DNA of 62,116 nucleotides from Planktotalea frisia (GTDB lineage Bacteria; Pseudomonadota; Alphaproteobacteria; Rhodobacterales; Rhodobacteraceae), in contig NZ_MLCB01000010.1 of assembly GCF_001890925.1 (NCBI RefSeq), positions 1 to 62,116 on the forward strand, written 5' to 3'. The notes under the pieces were generated by a model, which saw only the letters and a list, made by a program, of their open reading frames with translations, was not told the origin of the DNA and did no database searches. Shown in pieces: positions 46,109 through 55,322 of the stretch (position 1 is the first letter of the stretch; each line of letters opens with the position of its first letter). Made by a program: the position numbers and the translations under genes.

Positions 46109-49100
46109 ATGACCCTCAATATTCCATGTTACCCCGCTATCGATGCGCATACGTTTGCCGAGCAATCTGAGCGTGTCGAAGCGCTTGTCGATATGGCGCA
46201 GCTGACAGCGCAAGATCGCAAAGCGATTTCTGGCGATGCCGCTGCACTGATCACTCAAATTCGCGGCGCAGATAATCCAGGTTTGATGGAGGTCTTTCTC
46301 GCTGAATATGGTTTGTCCACCGACGAAGGCGTCGCGCTGATGTGTTTGGCCGAGGCTTTGTTGCGCGTGCCGGACGCCGAAACCATCGATGCGTTGATCG
46401 AAGACAAGATCGCGCCATCGGATTGGGGGCAGCATTTGGGGCAATCGGCATCCTCTTTGGTGAACGCGTCCACATGGGCGTTGATGTTGACAGGTCGTGT
46501 CTTGCAAGACGAACAGCCTGGGCCAGTGGGGCATTTGCGCGGCGCGATCAAGCGTTTGGGCGAGCCGGTTATTCGCAAAGCGGTCAGCCGCGCGATGAAG
46601 GAAATGGGCCGTCAGTTTGTGTTGGGTGAAACCATCGTCAGTGCTATGGAGCGGGCTTCCAAGATGGAAGCGAAGGGCTTTTCATATTCATATGATATGT
46701 TGGGTGAGGCGGCGAAAACGGATGCTGATGCCAAGCGATATCACCTTTCTTACAGCCGCGCGATTTCTGCGATTGCTCAAGCGTGCAACTCAGCTGATAG
46801 CCGCGAAAACCCCGGCATTTCCGTAAAGCTATCCGCTTTGCACCCGCGCTATGAAGTGGCGCAACGCGAACGCGTGATGGAAGAACTCGTACCGCGTCTA
46901 CGCTCTCTCGCGCTTTTGGCGAAATCGGCAAATATGGGTCTTAACATCGATGCAGAGGAGGCGGATCGCCTCACGCTTTCGCTCGATGTGATCGAAGCGG
47001 TGCTCAGTGAAAAAGCGCTTAAAGGGTGGGACGGGTTTGGCGTCGTCGTGCAGGCTTACGGCCCGCGCGCGCCTTTTGTGATTGACCATTTGCATGCTCT
47101 CGCCACACGTCTTGATCGCCGCATCATGGTACGTTTGGTCAAAGGCGCTTACTGGGATACAGAGGTGAAACGCGCCCAAGTTGAAGGGCTTAGCGGTTTT
47201 CCTGTCTTCACATCCAAAGCCGCGACGGACGTGTCCTATATCGCTTGCGCGCGCAAATTGCTGGGCATGACTGACCGGATTTACCCACAGTTCGCAACCC
47301 ATAACGCGCACACTGTGAGCGCGATTTTGCATATGGCGGCGGATGCTTCGAACTATGAATTTCAACGTCTTCATGGCATGGGTGAGGCGATGCACACCAT
47401 CGTTATGGCCGCGCAAAAGACCCGTTGTCGTATCTATGCGCCTGTCGGCGCGCACCGCGATTTACTGGCCTATCTCGTTAGGCGTTTGCTTGAAAACGGT
47501 GCAAACAGTTCTTTCGTGAACCAGATTGTTGATGAGGATGTCAGCCCCGAAGAGATTGCAGTCGACCCGTTTGAAGCGGCTTTGAGCGCGGACAATTGGC
47601 TTGCGACGGGGCCCGAACTTTTTGCACCAGAGCGTGTGAACTCCAAAGGATTCGATTTGAGCCATACGCCAGATCTTGAACGGATCGAGGCAGCGCGCGC
47701 ACCCTTTGAAACGCATGAATGGCAGGCATCTTCGCTTATCGCAAACGCGGCGCAAGCGGGCCAGACCGTCGCTGTTTCCAATCCATACGATCCAAATCAG
47801 ACTGTTGGATCTGCGACGCTTGCTTCGCCTCAACAAATCGAAGCTGCGCTGAACGGGGCGTCGGCTTGGTCCGAAGGTCCAGCCGAATGTCGCGCGATCT
47901 TGCACAAGGCCGCTGATCTTTATGAAGAGCACTACGGTGAACTGTTCGCGTTGCTTGCACGTGAAGCCGGTAAAACCTTGCTTGATTGTGTCGGAGAGCT
48001 GCGTGAAGCCGTTGATTTCCTGCGTTACTATGCAGAACGCACGACGAATGAGACACCCATCGGCACCTTTACATGTATCTCGCCGTGGAACTTCCCGCTC
48101 GCCATTTTTACAGGTCAAATCAGCGCAGCGCTTGCTGCGGGCAACGCAGTTTTGGCGAAACCCGCCGAGCAGACACCTTTGATCGCGCATTTTGCCGTAT
48201 CGTTGCTGCACGAAGCAGGTGTGCCGCGCGCAGCCTTGCAATTGATCCTTGGGGCAGGGGATGTGGGGGCCGCGCTTACGTCCGATCCGCGTATTGGCGG
48301 CGTAGCATTCACAGGCTCAACCGAAACCGCAAAGCTGATCCGCACGAACATGGCTAAACACCTCTCTCCGGACGCGCCTTTGTTGGCGGAAACAGGTGGT
48401 CTTAACGCGATGATCGTCGATAGTACGGCATTGCCGGAACAAGCGGTCACAGCAATTGTCGAAAGCGCATTTCAATCTGCAGGTCAACGCTGCTCTGCTT
48501 TGCGGTGCTTGTATGTCCAGGAAGACGTGGCCGACACGATGCAAGAAATGTTGATCGGCGCGATGAAAGAATTGTGCCTTTCAGCACCTTGGGATCTTCG
48601 TACAGACGTCGGTCCGCTTATTGAGGCAGAGGCGCAAATCCAAATCTCGGATTATGTGGCAACTGCGCGCGCCCAAGGGCGGGTTTTGTATGAGCTCGAC
48701 CAGCCGGAAAAGGGCCATTTCGTGCCGCCTGCTTTGATTGACGTGAACGGAATTGCAGATTTAGAGCGCGAAGTATTTGGTCCCATCCTTCACATTGCGC
48801 GCTTCAAGGCCAGTGAGTTGGATCAAGTCATTAACGATATTAACGACACCGGGTATGGGCTGACATTTGGCCTGCAAACCCGCATCGATGACCGGGTACA
48901 GCACGTTTCCGAGCGCATCAAAGCGGGCAACATTTATGTAAACCGCAATCAGATCGGCGCGATTGTTGGCTCGCAACCCTTTGGCGGTGCTGGTCTTTCT
49001 GGGACAGGTCCAAAAGCAGGTGGTCCGCTATATTTGTCGCGTTTCCGCAAGGTGGATGCACTGCAAAGCGATGGGGCCTTAGATGGTGACATGTCTTTGG

Positions 49101-49543
49101 ATGAACTTAACGCAGCGCTAGACGCTGAAAGACATGCACCGTCAGTTGTGAAAGATGTGTTGCCTGGACCAACCGGTGAATTGAACCAATTGAGCCGCCA
49201 CGCGCGTGCGCCGTTTCTTTGCATGGGGCCAGGTGTGCAAGCTGCCACTGCGCAAAAAGAGGCTGTTATTGCCTTGGGCGGCCGTGCAATTATCGCGCAG
49301 GGTGTGATCGCGCCCGATGCTTTGGTCGACATACAAGGCATTTCCGGTGTGCTCTTTTGGGGCGACGTTACATCAAAACGTGCGTATGCACAGGCTCTGT
49401 CAAAACGTGATGGCGCAATTTTGCCGTTGCTTAGCGGCATGCCAAACGCGAGCTACGTTCTTGAAGAACAACATCTTTGCGTGGACACGACAGCCGCAGG
49501 CGGGAATGCGGCCTTGCTCGCAGAAAGCGCGCCAGATGCGTAA
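46109..49543 (+). CDS. putA: Bifunctional proline dehydrogenase / P5C dehydrogenase PutA
   Basis: PutA oxidises proline to glutamate in two steps at the inner membrane face and in the cytoplasm. The 1144-residue chain has the proline dehydrogenase barrel (about 120-480, with RLVKGAYWDTE and RHKAP-type positions) and the aldehyde dehydrogenase part (about 560-1000), with FTGSTETAK, LAETGGLN and catalytic Cys795 in GQRCSALR. A C-terminal extension follows. There is no N-terminal ribbon-helix-helix domain, so it is not a self-repressing trifunctional PutA; control falls to the divergent Lrp regulator. ATG at 46109 has GAAGG 9 bases upstream. Confidence 0.96.
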   Translation: MTLNIPCYPAIDAHTFAEQSERVEALVDMAQLTAQDRKAISGDAAALITQIRGADNPGLMEVFLAEYGLSTDEGVALMCLAEALLRVPDAETIDALIEDKIAPSDWGQHLGQSASSLVNASTWALMLTGRVLQDEQPGPVGHLRGAIKRLGEPVIRKAVSRAMKEMGRQFVLGETIVSAMERASKMEAKGFSYSYDMLGEAAKTDADAKRYHLSYSRAISAIAQACNSADSRENPGISVKLSALHPRYEVAQRERVMEELVPRLRSLALLAKSANMGLNIDAEEADRLTLSLDVIEAVLSEKALKGWDGFGVVVQAYGPRAPFVIDHLHALATRLDRRIMVRLVKGAYWDTEVKRAQVEGLSGFPVFTSKAATDVSYIACARKLLGMTDRIYPQFATHNAHTVSAILHMAADASNYEFQRLHGMGEAMHTIVMAAQKTRCRIYAPVGAHRDLLAYLVRRLLENGANSSFVNQIVDEDVSPEEIAVDPFEAALSADNWLATGPELFAPERVNSKGFDLSHTPDLERIEAARAPFETHEWQASSLIANAAQAGQTVAVSNPYDPNQTVGSATLASPQQIEAALNGASAWSEGPAECRAILHKAADLYEEHYGELFALLAREAGKTLLDCVGELREAVDFLRYYAERTTNETPIGTFTCISPWNFPLAIFTGQISAALAAGNAVLAKPAEQTPLIAHFAVSLLHEAGVPRAALQLILGAGDVGAALTSDPRIGGVAFTGSTETAKLIRTNMAKHLSPDAPLLAETGGLNAMIVDSTALPEQAVTAIVESAFQSAGQRCSALRCLYVQEDVADTMQEMLIGAMKELCLSAPWDLRTDVGPLIEAEAQIQISDYVATARAQGRVLYELDQPEKGHFVPPALIDVNGIADLEREVFGPILHIARFKASELDQVINDINDTGYGLTFGLQTRIDDRVQHVSERIKAGNIYVNRNQIGAIVGSQPFGGAGLSGTGPKAGGPLYLSRFRKVDALQSDGALDGDMSLDELNAALDAERHAPSVVKDVLPGPTGELNQLSRHARAPFLCMGPGVQAATAQKEAVIALGGRAIIAQGVIAPDALVDIQGISGVLFWGDVTSKRAYAQALSKRDGAILPLLSGMPNASYVLEEQHLCVDTTAAGGNAALLAESAPDA

Positions 49544-49555
49544 GTGCTCTTGACG

Positions 49556-49585
49556 TTTGGGCGGGCAAACATCAGCCTGCCCAAA
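49556..49585 (+). promoter_or_regulatory. Stem-loop abutting the rhomboid start codon
   Basis: TTTGGGCGGGC (49556-49566) pairs with GCCTGCCCAAA (49575-49585), and the last base is the A of the presumed ATG. No Shine-Dalgarno is visible in front of that ATG. It may be a terminator of putA lacking a T-run, or a structure that limits translation of the rhomboid gene. Confidence 0.45.
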
Positions 49586-50328
49586 TGCTACCTATTCGCG
49601 ATCACAACCCGTCAGGGCGTCGGCCCTATGTCACCTACACGTTGATTGTTATTAACGTGTTAATTTTCCTCGCTTTTAACCTCAGTCTTGGGGAAGGGCG
49701 GGCGTTGAACCTGTTCTTTTATGAATGGGGCATGGTGCCCGCGCAAATTTCTGCGGGGCAGGATTACTACAGCCTTGTGACGTCGCAGTTCTTGCACAGT
49801 GGCATTATGCACATCGGCGGTAACATGTTGTTTTTGTGGATCTTTGGCGACAATATGGAAGATGAGATGGGCCATATCCCGTTTTTGTTGTTCTACCTCG
49901 CAAGCGGTGTTTTCGCAGCCCTCGCGCAGTGGATCGTGGAGCCAGCGTCGCAAGTTGTGACCATCGGTGCTTCGGGTGCGATTGCGGGTGTTATGGGTGG
50001 ATATCTTTTGCTGTTCCCCAAGGCGAAAGTGGATATCCTGTTGATATTGATCGTATTTTTCAAAATATTCCCAATCCCTGCGTGGATCATGCTGGGCGTT
50101 TGGTTCCTATTGCAAGTCGGCAATGGCGTGATCTCGGACCCTGATCTTGGCGGCGTGGCGTACTGGGCGCATGCGGGCGGCTTTGTGGTCGGGTTACTTC
50201 TGACGATCCCTGTATTCATACGTTTGGGCGGATTTGCCTTTTGGGAGCGTACCCATGGTATGCCGCCCCATCCTGAGGCCGAATATGATCTGAGTAAAAC
50301 TGGCGTTCCTCGCGTGCGCCGTAAATAA
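49585..50328 (+). CDS. Rhomboid-family intramembrane serine protease
   Basis: A 247-residue membrane protein with about six helices. It has HIGGNMLFLWIFGDNMEDEMG, catalytic Ser130 in GASGAIAG and His196 in YWAHAGGF, so the Ser-His dyad is intact. It cleaves membrane helices of unknown substrates. The C-terminus is a polar tail of about 35 residues. The start ATG at 49585 lies in a stem-loop with no ribosome site; no other start in frame is better. It follows putA by 41 bases. Confidence 0.88.
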   Translation: MLPIRDHNPSGRRPYVTYTLIVINVLIFLAFNLSLGEGRALNLFFYEWGMVPAQISAGQDYYSLVTSQFLHSGIMHIGGNMLFLWIFGDNMEDEMGHIPFLLFYLASGVFAALAQWIVEPASQVVTIGASGAIAGVMGGYLLLFPKAKVDILLILIVFFKIFPIPAWIMLGVWFLLQVGNGVISDPDLGGVAYWAHAGGFVVGLLLTIPVFIRLGGFAFWERTHGMPPHPEAEYDLSKTGVPRVRRK

Positions 50329-50355
50329 ATTGCCTTTTGAACAAGGACTTACCCT

Positions 50356-51399
50356 ATGAAAATGAACCCACTTGGCCGCACTGGCATTCTGGTGCCAGAG
50401 CTTTGCCTCGGCACGATGACATTTGGCACCCAAACCCCAGAAGCGGAGTCGCATGAGCAAATTGATGTTTCACTCGAGGCGGGTTTGAATTTCATTGATA
50501 CCGCCGAAATGTATCCGGTGAACCCGCTCAGCGCTGAAACGCAAGGGGATAGCGAACGCGTTTTGGGTACTTGGTTTGCCGAGTCAAAACGCCGCGATGA
50601 GGTGATTTTAGCAACAAAACATTCCGGTAATGGCATCAAATATGTGCGCGACGGGGCTGACATCAATGCCAAAAGCATTCCCGAAGCGATTGAGGGATCG
50701 CTCAAACGTTTGCAAACGGACTACATCGACCTTTATCAATTTCACTGGCCCAATCGCGGCTCTTATATGTTCCGCAAAAATTGGACCTTTGATCCCTCCA
50801 AGCAAGATCGCGCAAAGACGCTTGATGACATGATGGGTGCACTTGGTGCTCTGCAAGATGCTGTAGATGCCGGTAAAATCCGCGCGTTTGGTCTGAGCAA
50901 TGAAAGCGCTTGGGGCACATCTGAATGGCTGCGCTTGTCCGAAGCAGGGCATGGGCCGCGCGTGGCCTCTATTCAAAATGAGTATTCTTTGTTGTGTCGG
51001 CTCTACGACACAGACCTAGCAGAGCTAAGTGTCAATGAAGACGTTGGTTTACTTGCCTTTTCCCCTTTGGCGACGGGTCTGTTGACGGGTAAATATCAAC
51101 AAGGTGCCATTCCGGATGGCTCGCGTCGCTCCATTTCTGCGGAACTTGGTGGGCGTGTGTCTGATCGTGTGTTCCCAGCGGTTGATGCATACCTAGAAGT
51201 TGCGCGCACGCACGAACTTGACCCTGTTCATATGGCGCTCGCATGGTGCCGGACGCGTCCTTTCATGGCGTCGGCGATTTTCGGAGCGACTCGCACGGCT
51301 CAACTAAAGCATATCCTTGCATCTGTTGAGGTAACGTTAAGCCAAGAGGTTTTGGACGCTTTGAATGCAGTGCATCATCAGCATCCGATGGTTTATTAA
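50356..51399 (+). CDS. Aldo/keto reductase, Tas-like
   Basis: A 347-residue NADPH-dependent aldo/keto reductase of the Tas group. The tetrad is visible in FIDTAEMYPVNP (Asp, Tyr), ATKHSG (Lys) and YQFHWP (His). YPVNP followed by ETQG is particular to the Tas branch. The substrate is unknown. The start follows AAGGACTTACCCT. ogt begins 2 bases after the stop, so the pair is likely co-transcribed. Confidence 0.9.
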   Translation: MKMNPLGRTGILVPELCLGTMTFGTQTPEAESHEQIDVSLEAGLNFIDTAEMYPVNPLSAETQGDSERVLGTWFAESKRRDEVILATKHSGNGIKYVRDGADINAKSIPEAIEGSLKRLQTDYIDLYQFHWPNRGSYMFRKNWTFDPSKQDRAKTLDDMMGALGALQDAVDAGKIRAFGLSNESAWGTSEWLRLSEAGHGPRVASIQNEYSLLCRLYDTDLAELSVNEDVGLLAFSPLATGLLTGKYQQGAIPDGSRRSISAELGGRVSDRVFPAVDAYLEVARTHELDPVHMALAWCRTRPFMASAIFGATRTAQLKHILASVEVTLSQEVLDALNAVHHQHPMVY

Positions 51400-51401
51400 G
51401 C

Positions 51402-52022
51402 GTGACGCAGCTTGGCTTTGACTTGGGGCCAGAACCCTTGCCCCAAATCGAGGCCGCGTTCAAAACGGCCCATGATTTTGATCGGGCTTTGAGCACTTGG
51501 ATGGGCCCTCAAAAAGGCGTCTCTAAGCTGTTTGCCCACCCAATCAATACACCGCTGGGGACAATGGTGGCAGTTTGCGATGCTGCACAACTTCATCTTT
51601 TGGAATTCGCAGATCGTGTGGAATTGCCAAAAGAATTGAAGAAGTTAGGAGCTGAAATCGGTGCGATTTCGCCTGGCCAAACAAAGATCACGCGCGCCTT
51701 GCTAGATCAATTAGCGCGCTATTTTGACGGAGGGCTGGAACAATTTGATGTGGCGCTCGCTTTGCATGGAACAGAGTTCACCAAAACCGTTTGGAACGCT
51801 CTGCTCAAGCTGCCTTTTGGCACCACAACCAGTTACGGGGCATTGTCCGAAAGCTTGGGAAATCCCGACGCTGTGCGCGCGGTTGCGCGTGCGAATGGGG
51901 CCAATCAGATCGCCATTCTCATTCCCTGCCATCGCGTCATCGGCGCGGATGGCACTTTGACGGGCTATGCGGGAGGGCTTTGGCGCAAACGCGCGCTTTT
52001 GGCTCTCGAATCAAAGCCTTAA
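51402..52022 (+). CDS. ogt: Methylated-DNA-protein-cysteine methyltransferase
   Basis: This suicide enzyme removes methyl groups from O6-methylguanine in DNA. The 206-residue protein ends in the catalytic domain (about 115-203), with LPFGTTTSYGALS, ARANGANQIAILIPCHRV and acceptor Cys176. The N-terminal half is the usual poorly conserved domain. GTG at 51402 is used. Its stop overlaps the end of the convergent DUF1127 gene by 4 bases. Confidence 0.95.
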   Translation: MTQLGFDLGPEPLPQIEAAFKTAHDFDRALSTWMGPQKGVSKLFAHPINTPLGTMVAVCDAAQLHLLEFADRVELPKELKKLGAEIGAISPGQTKITRALLDQLARYFDGGLEQFDVALALHGTEFTKTVWNALLKLPFGTTTSYGALSESLGNPDAVRAVARANGANQIAILIPCHRVIGADGTLTGYAGGLWRKRALLALESKP

Positions 52023-52183
52023 GAGCCGTAGACGGCTTTGCGCGCGATTTCTGGAATGTCGCGGTGATAAATGTCCAAGTCCAGCGCATCGTGAATGCTC
52101 AGACGTTTCAGTTCTGAAACTGTTGCATGATATTGTGCCGCTTTGCGTGCACGGGTCTTCATCGTCTCAATAAAAGCAATCAT
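52019..52183 (-). CDS. Second DUF1127-like small protein
   Basis: The 54-residue product contains a DUF1127-like pattern: TVSELKRLSIHDALDLDIY, then DIPEIARKAVYG. It is less Arg-rich than the CcaF1-like protein, and no CCUCCUCCC hairpins follow. ATG at 52183 is 7 bases from AAAGGA; ATG at 52189 would give two extra residues. It overlaps the end of ogt by 4 bases on the other strand. DUF1127 proteins often bind RNA; the function here is unknown. Confidence 0.7.
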   Translation of the reverse strand: MIAFIETMKTRARKAAQYHATVSELKRLSIHDALDLDIYHRDIPEIARKAVYGS

Positions 52184-52378
52184 TGCCATATCCTTTGGTT
52201 TATTTGTCTTAGGCAGATATGGCCGTTCTGTTAGCGCAAACAACCACTGTGCGTGCAAGCCTGCTTTGCGTTCAGTGCAGGGCTAGGGCGAAGAATTTTG
52301 CATCAGGTCGCTTTTGTGGTTTCGCAAGTCTTGGTTTCGCGGCACGCTAGGGAAAATCTTCAAACAAAGAGCCACGCT

Positions 52379-53290
52379 ATGCCCCTGACTATGAACAAAG
52401 AAGTCTTCATCACATGTGCGGTCACCGGATCAGGCGGAACGCAAGATCGCAGCCCACATGTGCCACGTTCGCCCAAGCAAATCGCAGATAGTGCGATAGC
52501 AGCGGCCAAAGCAGGGGCAGCGGTTGCGCATTGTCATGTTCGTGATCCCGAAAGTGGCGCACCTTCGCGTGATCTGACCTACTACCGCGAAGTGACGGAC
52601 CGCATTCGCGACGCGGAGGTGGATGTTGTTCTAAACCTAACGGCTGGTATGGGCGGGGACATCATGTTTGGCAGCGCGGAAAAGCCATTCCCGACGGCTG
52701 CGGGGACTGACATGGTCGGTGCAACAGAACGCGTCGCGCATATTGCGGAATGCTTGCCCGAGATTTGCACCCTTGATTGCGGCACGATGAACTTTGCCGA
52801 AGCAGATTATGTCATGACCAATACCCCCGGTATGCTGACTGCCATGGGGGGCATGATGACCAAGCTAGGCGTCAAACCAGAGATCGAGGCATTTGACACC
52901 GGACATCTATGGTACGCCAAACAGCTTGTCGCGGACGGTGTGTTAGACAGCCCCGCGCTGGTGCAGCTTTGCATGGGCGTGCCTTGGGGTGCCCCTGATG
53001 ATCTAAATACCTTCATGGCGATGGTGAACAATGTTCCTGACGACTGGACGTTTAGTGGTTTCGGGTTAGGACGTAATCAGATGGCTTATGTGGCCGCGTC
53101 GGTTCTTGCGGGTGGAAACGTACGTGTCGGACTTGAGGATAATCTCTGGCTCGATAAGGGCGTACTCGCAACAAATGAACAATTGGTTGATCGCGCGGTG
53201 ACAATTATCGAAAACATGGGTGCGCGCGTGATTGGCCCTGAGGCTGTGCGCGAAAAACTTGGTCTGACCAAGCGCGCCCCTTCAAAATAG
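52379..53290 (+). CDS. BKACE-family beta-keto acid cleavage enzyme, probable 3-dehydrocarnitine cleavage
   Basis: The 303-residue protein belongs to the zinc-dependent BKACE (DUF849) family, which splits a beta-keto acid with acetyl-CoA to give acetoacetate and a CoA ester. Zinc ligands His51 and His53 stand in AHCHVRDP; LNLTAGMGGD and GLEDNLWLDKG are family segments. With a carnitine dehydrogenase-thioesterase fusion two genes on, the likely substrate is 3-dehydrocarnitine, yielding betainyl-CoA (role of CdhC). ATG at 52379 gives the family N-terminus. The lipocalin gene follows after 10 bases. Confidence 0.85.
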   Translation: MPLTMNKEVFITCAVTGSGGTQDRSPHVPRSPKQIADSAIAAAKAGAAVAHCHVRDPESGAPSRDLTYYREVTDRIRDAEVDVVLNLTAGMGGDIMFGSAEKPFPTAAGTDMVGATERVAHIAECLPEICTLDCGTMNFAEADYVMTNTPGMLTAMGGMMTKLGVKPEIEAFDTGHLWYAKQLVADGVLDSPALVQLCMGVPWGAPDDLNTFMAMVNNVPDDWTFSGFGLGRNQMAYVAASVLAGGNVRVGLEDNLWLDKGVLATNEQLVDRAVTIIENMGARVIGPEAVREKLGLTKRAPSK

Positions 53291-53300
53291 GAGAACGCAA

Positions 53301-53843
53301 ATGCGTCTCATACTAAAAGCATTCACCGTCATCTTGCTGATGTCGCTCGCGCTACCTGCGAGTGCTGAGAAGTACCGTGACACATCTGCTCCAATGGCAG
53401 TGGAGGGAGCGCTCGATCTCAACCGTTACCTTGGCAAGTGGTATGAAATCGCGCGCTTTCCGAACCGTTTTGAGCGTGGTTGTGTCGGAGTCACTGCAGA
53501 ATACTCCATGCGCCCAGATGGCGATGTGCGCGTGTTGAATACATGCCGCGAAGGCGCGCTGAATGGCAAAGTCACGATTGCAGACGGCAGCGCGCGCGTT
53601 GAAGCGCCGGGGCGTTTGTCTGTGACGTTTGTGCCTTGGTTGCCGTTTGCACGCGGCGATTACTGGGTCCTTTACGTGGCACCTGACTATAGCCTCGCGG
53701 TGGTTGGAAACCCTAAAGGAACCACCGGGTGGATCCTCGCGCGCACACGCCAAATCAGTGCGAAACAGCGCGCTTTGGCCGAAACCATTTTGTCCAATAA
53801 TGGATATGATATCAAACAGCTAGAAGATGTTCTTCAGAAATAG
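53301..53843 (+). CDS. Bacterial lipocalin (Blc-like)
   Basis: A 180-residue lipocalin with a Sec signal peptide (cleaved after ASA near residue 22) and the GKWYEIARFPNRFERGCVG opening strand, then WVLYVAPDYSLAVVGNP. E. coli Blc is a lipoprotein; here no lipobox cysteine follows the signal, so the protein is probably soluble in the periplasm. It is embedded between two carnitine genes with gaps of 10 and 9 bases. It may handle fatty or acyl ligands, perhaps released from acylcarnitine, but that is inference. Confidence 0.85.
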   Translation: MRLILKAFTVILLMSLALPASAEKYRDTSAPMAVEGALDLNRYLGKWYEIARFPNRFERGCVGVTAEYSMRPDGDVRVLNTCREGALNGKVTIADGSARVEAPGRLSVTFVPWLPFARGDYWVLYVAPDYSLAVVGNPKGTTGWILARTRQISAKQRALAETILSNNGYDIKQLEDVLQK

Positions 53844-53852
53844 GATTAAGGT

Positions 53853-55322
53853 ATGACCAAGACAGCAGCGATCGTCGGCGGCGGCGTGATTGGCGGCGGT
53901 TGGGCCGCGCGCTTTATGCTCAATGGCTGGGACGTGAAGATCTTTGATCCCGATCCGCAGTCCCAGCGCAAGATTGACGCTGTCCTTGAAAATGCGCGCT
54001 GTGCGCTGCCTGGTCTTACGGATATCGCTTTACCCGAAGAAGGGTCGATAACCCATTGTGATACAATCGCAAAGGCCGTTTCTGGGGGCGAGTTAATCGT
54101 CGAAGCCGTTCCAGAGCGATTGGATGTCAAACACAAGGTCTACGCCGAGATCGAAGCTGCTAACACGACGGGCATTATCGCGTCTTCGACGTCTGGTATC
54201 ATGCCCAGCGATCTTCAGAGTGAGCTGAAAAATCCTGAACGCCTGATCGTCGCGCATCCTTTCAACCCAGTGTACTTGCTTCCGCTGGTTGAGCTGGTCG
54301 CAGGCAAGCAAACTGATGAGGCACACATCGAAAAGGCCAAAGAGATTTACTCGTCGATTGGCATGCATCCTTTGCATTGCCGCGTCGAGATCGAAGGGTT
54401 TTTGTCAGATCGTCTTCAAGAAGCCCTCTGGCGTGAAGCTCTGTGGCTTCTCAAGGATGGTGTCGCAACGGCCGAAGAACTCGACGCCGCAATCGCATAT
54501 GGTCCGGGCTTGCGTTGGGCGCAAATGGGCACAATGCAAACGTTCCACCTTGCGGGTGGCGAGGGTGGCATGCGCGCGATGCTCGCGATGTTCGGCCCGT
54601 GTCTCAAGTGGCCTTGGACCAAGCTGATGGATGTGCCTGAGTTGACGGATGACTTTGTCGAAATGGTCGGCGATCAATGTGACACGCAATCTGGCGCACT
54701 GACACCCCGCGACCTTGAGCGTGTGCGCGATACCAACCTCGTCGGAATTATCCGTTCTTTGCGCGGTGGTGATTGGGGGGCTGGCGCGACTGCGAAATCT
54801 CATGATGCACAGTTGGCCAAGCTGAATGGCTTGAATGTCAAAGCTGCGGATCTTGATGAACACCAACAAATCGTCACGTCCAAGCGCACCGTTCCGCTCG
54901 ATTGGGTGGATTACAACGGTCACATGAACGAAGCGCGGTATTTGCAGGCCTTTGGGGATGCAACTGATAAGTTTATGGAAATGATTGGCTGTGACAGCGA
55001 CTACATCGCCACGGGCGGCAGCTATTTTACGGCTGAAACCCACATTCGACACATCGATGAGGTGCGTGCAGGTGCGCGGATCGACGTGAAAACGCAAGTT
55101 CTTCTCGGGGAGGGGAAAAAAATGCATCTTTGGCATGAGATGTATGAAGGCACTCGTCTTTTGGCGACGGCTGAGCACATGCTGATTCACGTAAGCCTTG
55201 AAACACGCCGGCCTTCAAATCCGAGTGGGGCCATCGAAACGGCGCTCACGCGCATCGCCCAAGGTCACGCCGCACTGCCACGTCCCGAGGCGGCTGGCGC
55301 TTCTGTGGGTGTGCGCGCGTGA
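53853..55322 (+). CDS. L-carnitine dehydrogenase fused to betainyl-CoA thioesterase
   Basis: The 489-residue chain joins two enzymes. Residues 1-320 form a 3-hydroxyacyl-CoA dehydrogenase-type NAD domain (GGGVIGGGWAARF, then SSTSGIMPSDLQ and HPFNPVYLLPLVE), as in L-carnitine dehydrogenase. From about 345 a hotdog thioesterase domain starts (DWVDYNGHMNEARY). Such fusions are known in Rhizobiales, with separate CdhA and CdhB in Pseudomonas. Together with the BKACE enzyme they convert carnitine to glycine betaine and acetoacetate. Its end overlaps the SDR start (GTGA). Confidence 0.88.
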   Translation: MTKTAAIVGGGVIGGGWAARFMLNGWDVKIFDPDPQSQRKIDAVLENARCALPGLTDIALPEEGSITHCDTIAKAVSGGELIVEAVPERLDVKHKVYAEIEAANTTGIIASSTSGIMPSDLQSELKNPERLIVAHPFNPVYLLPLVELVAGKQTDEAHIEKAKEIYSSIGMHPLHCRVEIEGFLSDRLQEALWREALWLLKDGVATAEELDAAIAYGPGLRWAQMGTMQTFHLAGGEGGMRAMLAMFGPCLKWPWTKLMDVPELTDDFVEMVGDQCDTQSGALTPRDLERVRDTNLVGIIRSLRGGDWGAGATAKSHDAQLAKLNGLNVKAADLDEHQQIVTSKRTVPLDWVDYNGHMNEARYLQAFGDATDKFMEMIGCDSDYIATGGSYFTAETHIRHIDEVRAGARIDVKTQVLLGEGKKMHLWHEMYEGTRLLATAEHMLIHVSLETRRPSNPSGAIETALTRIAQGHAALPRPEAAGASVGVRA

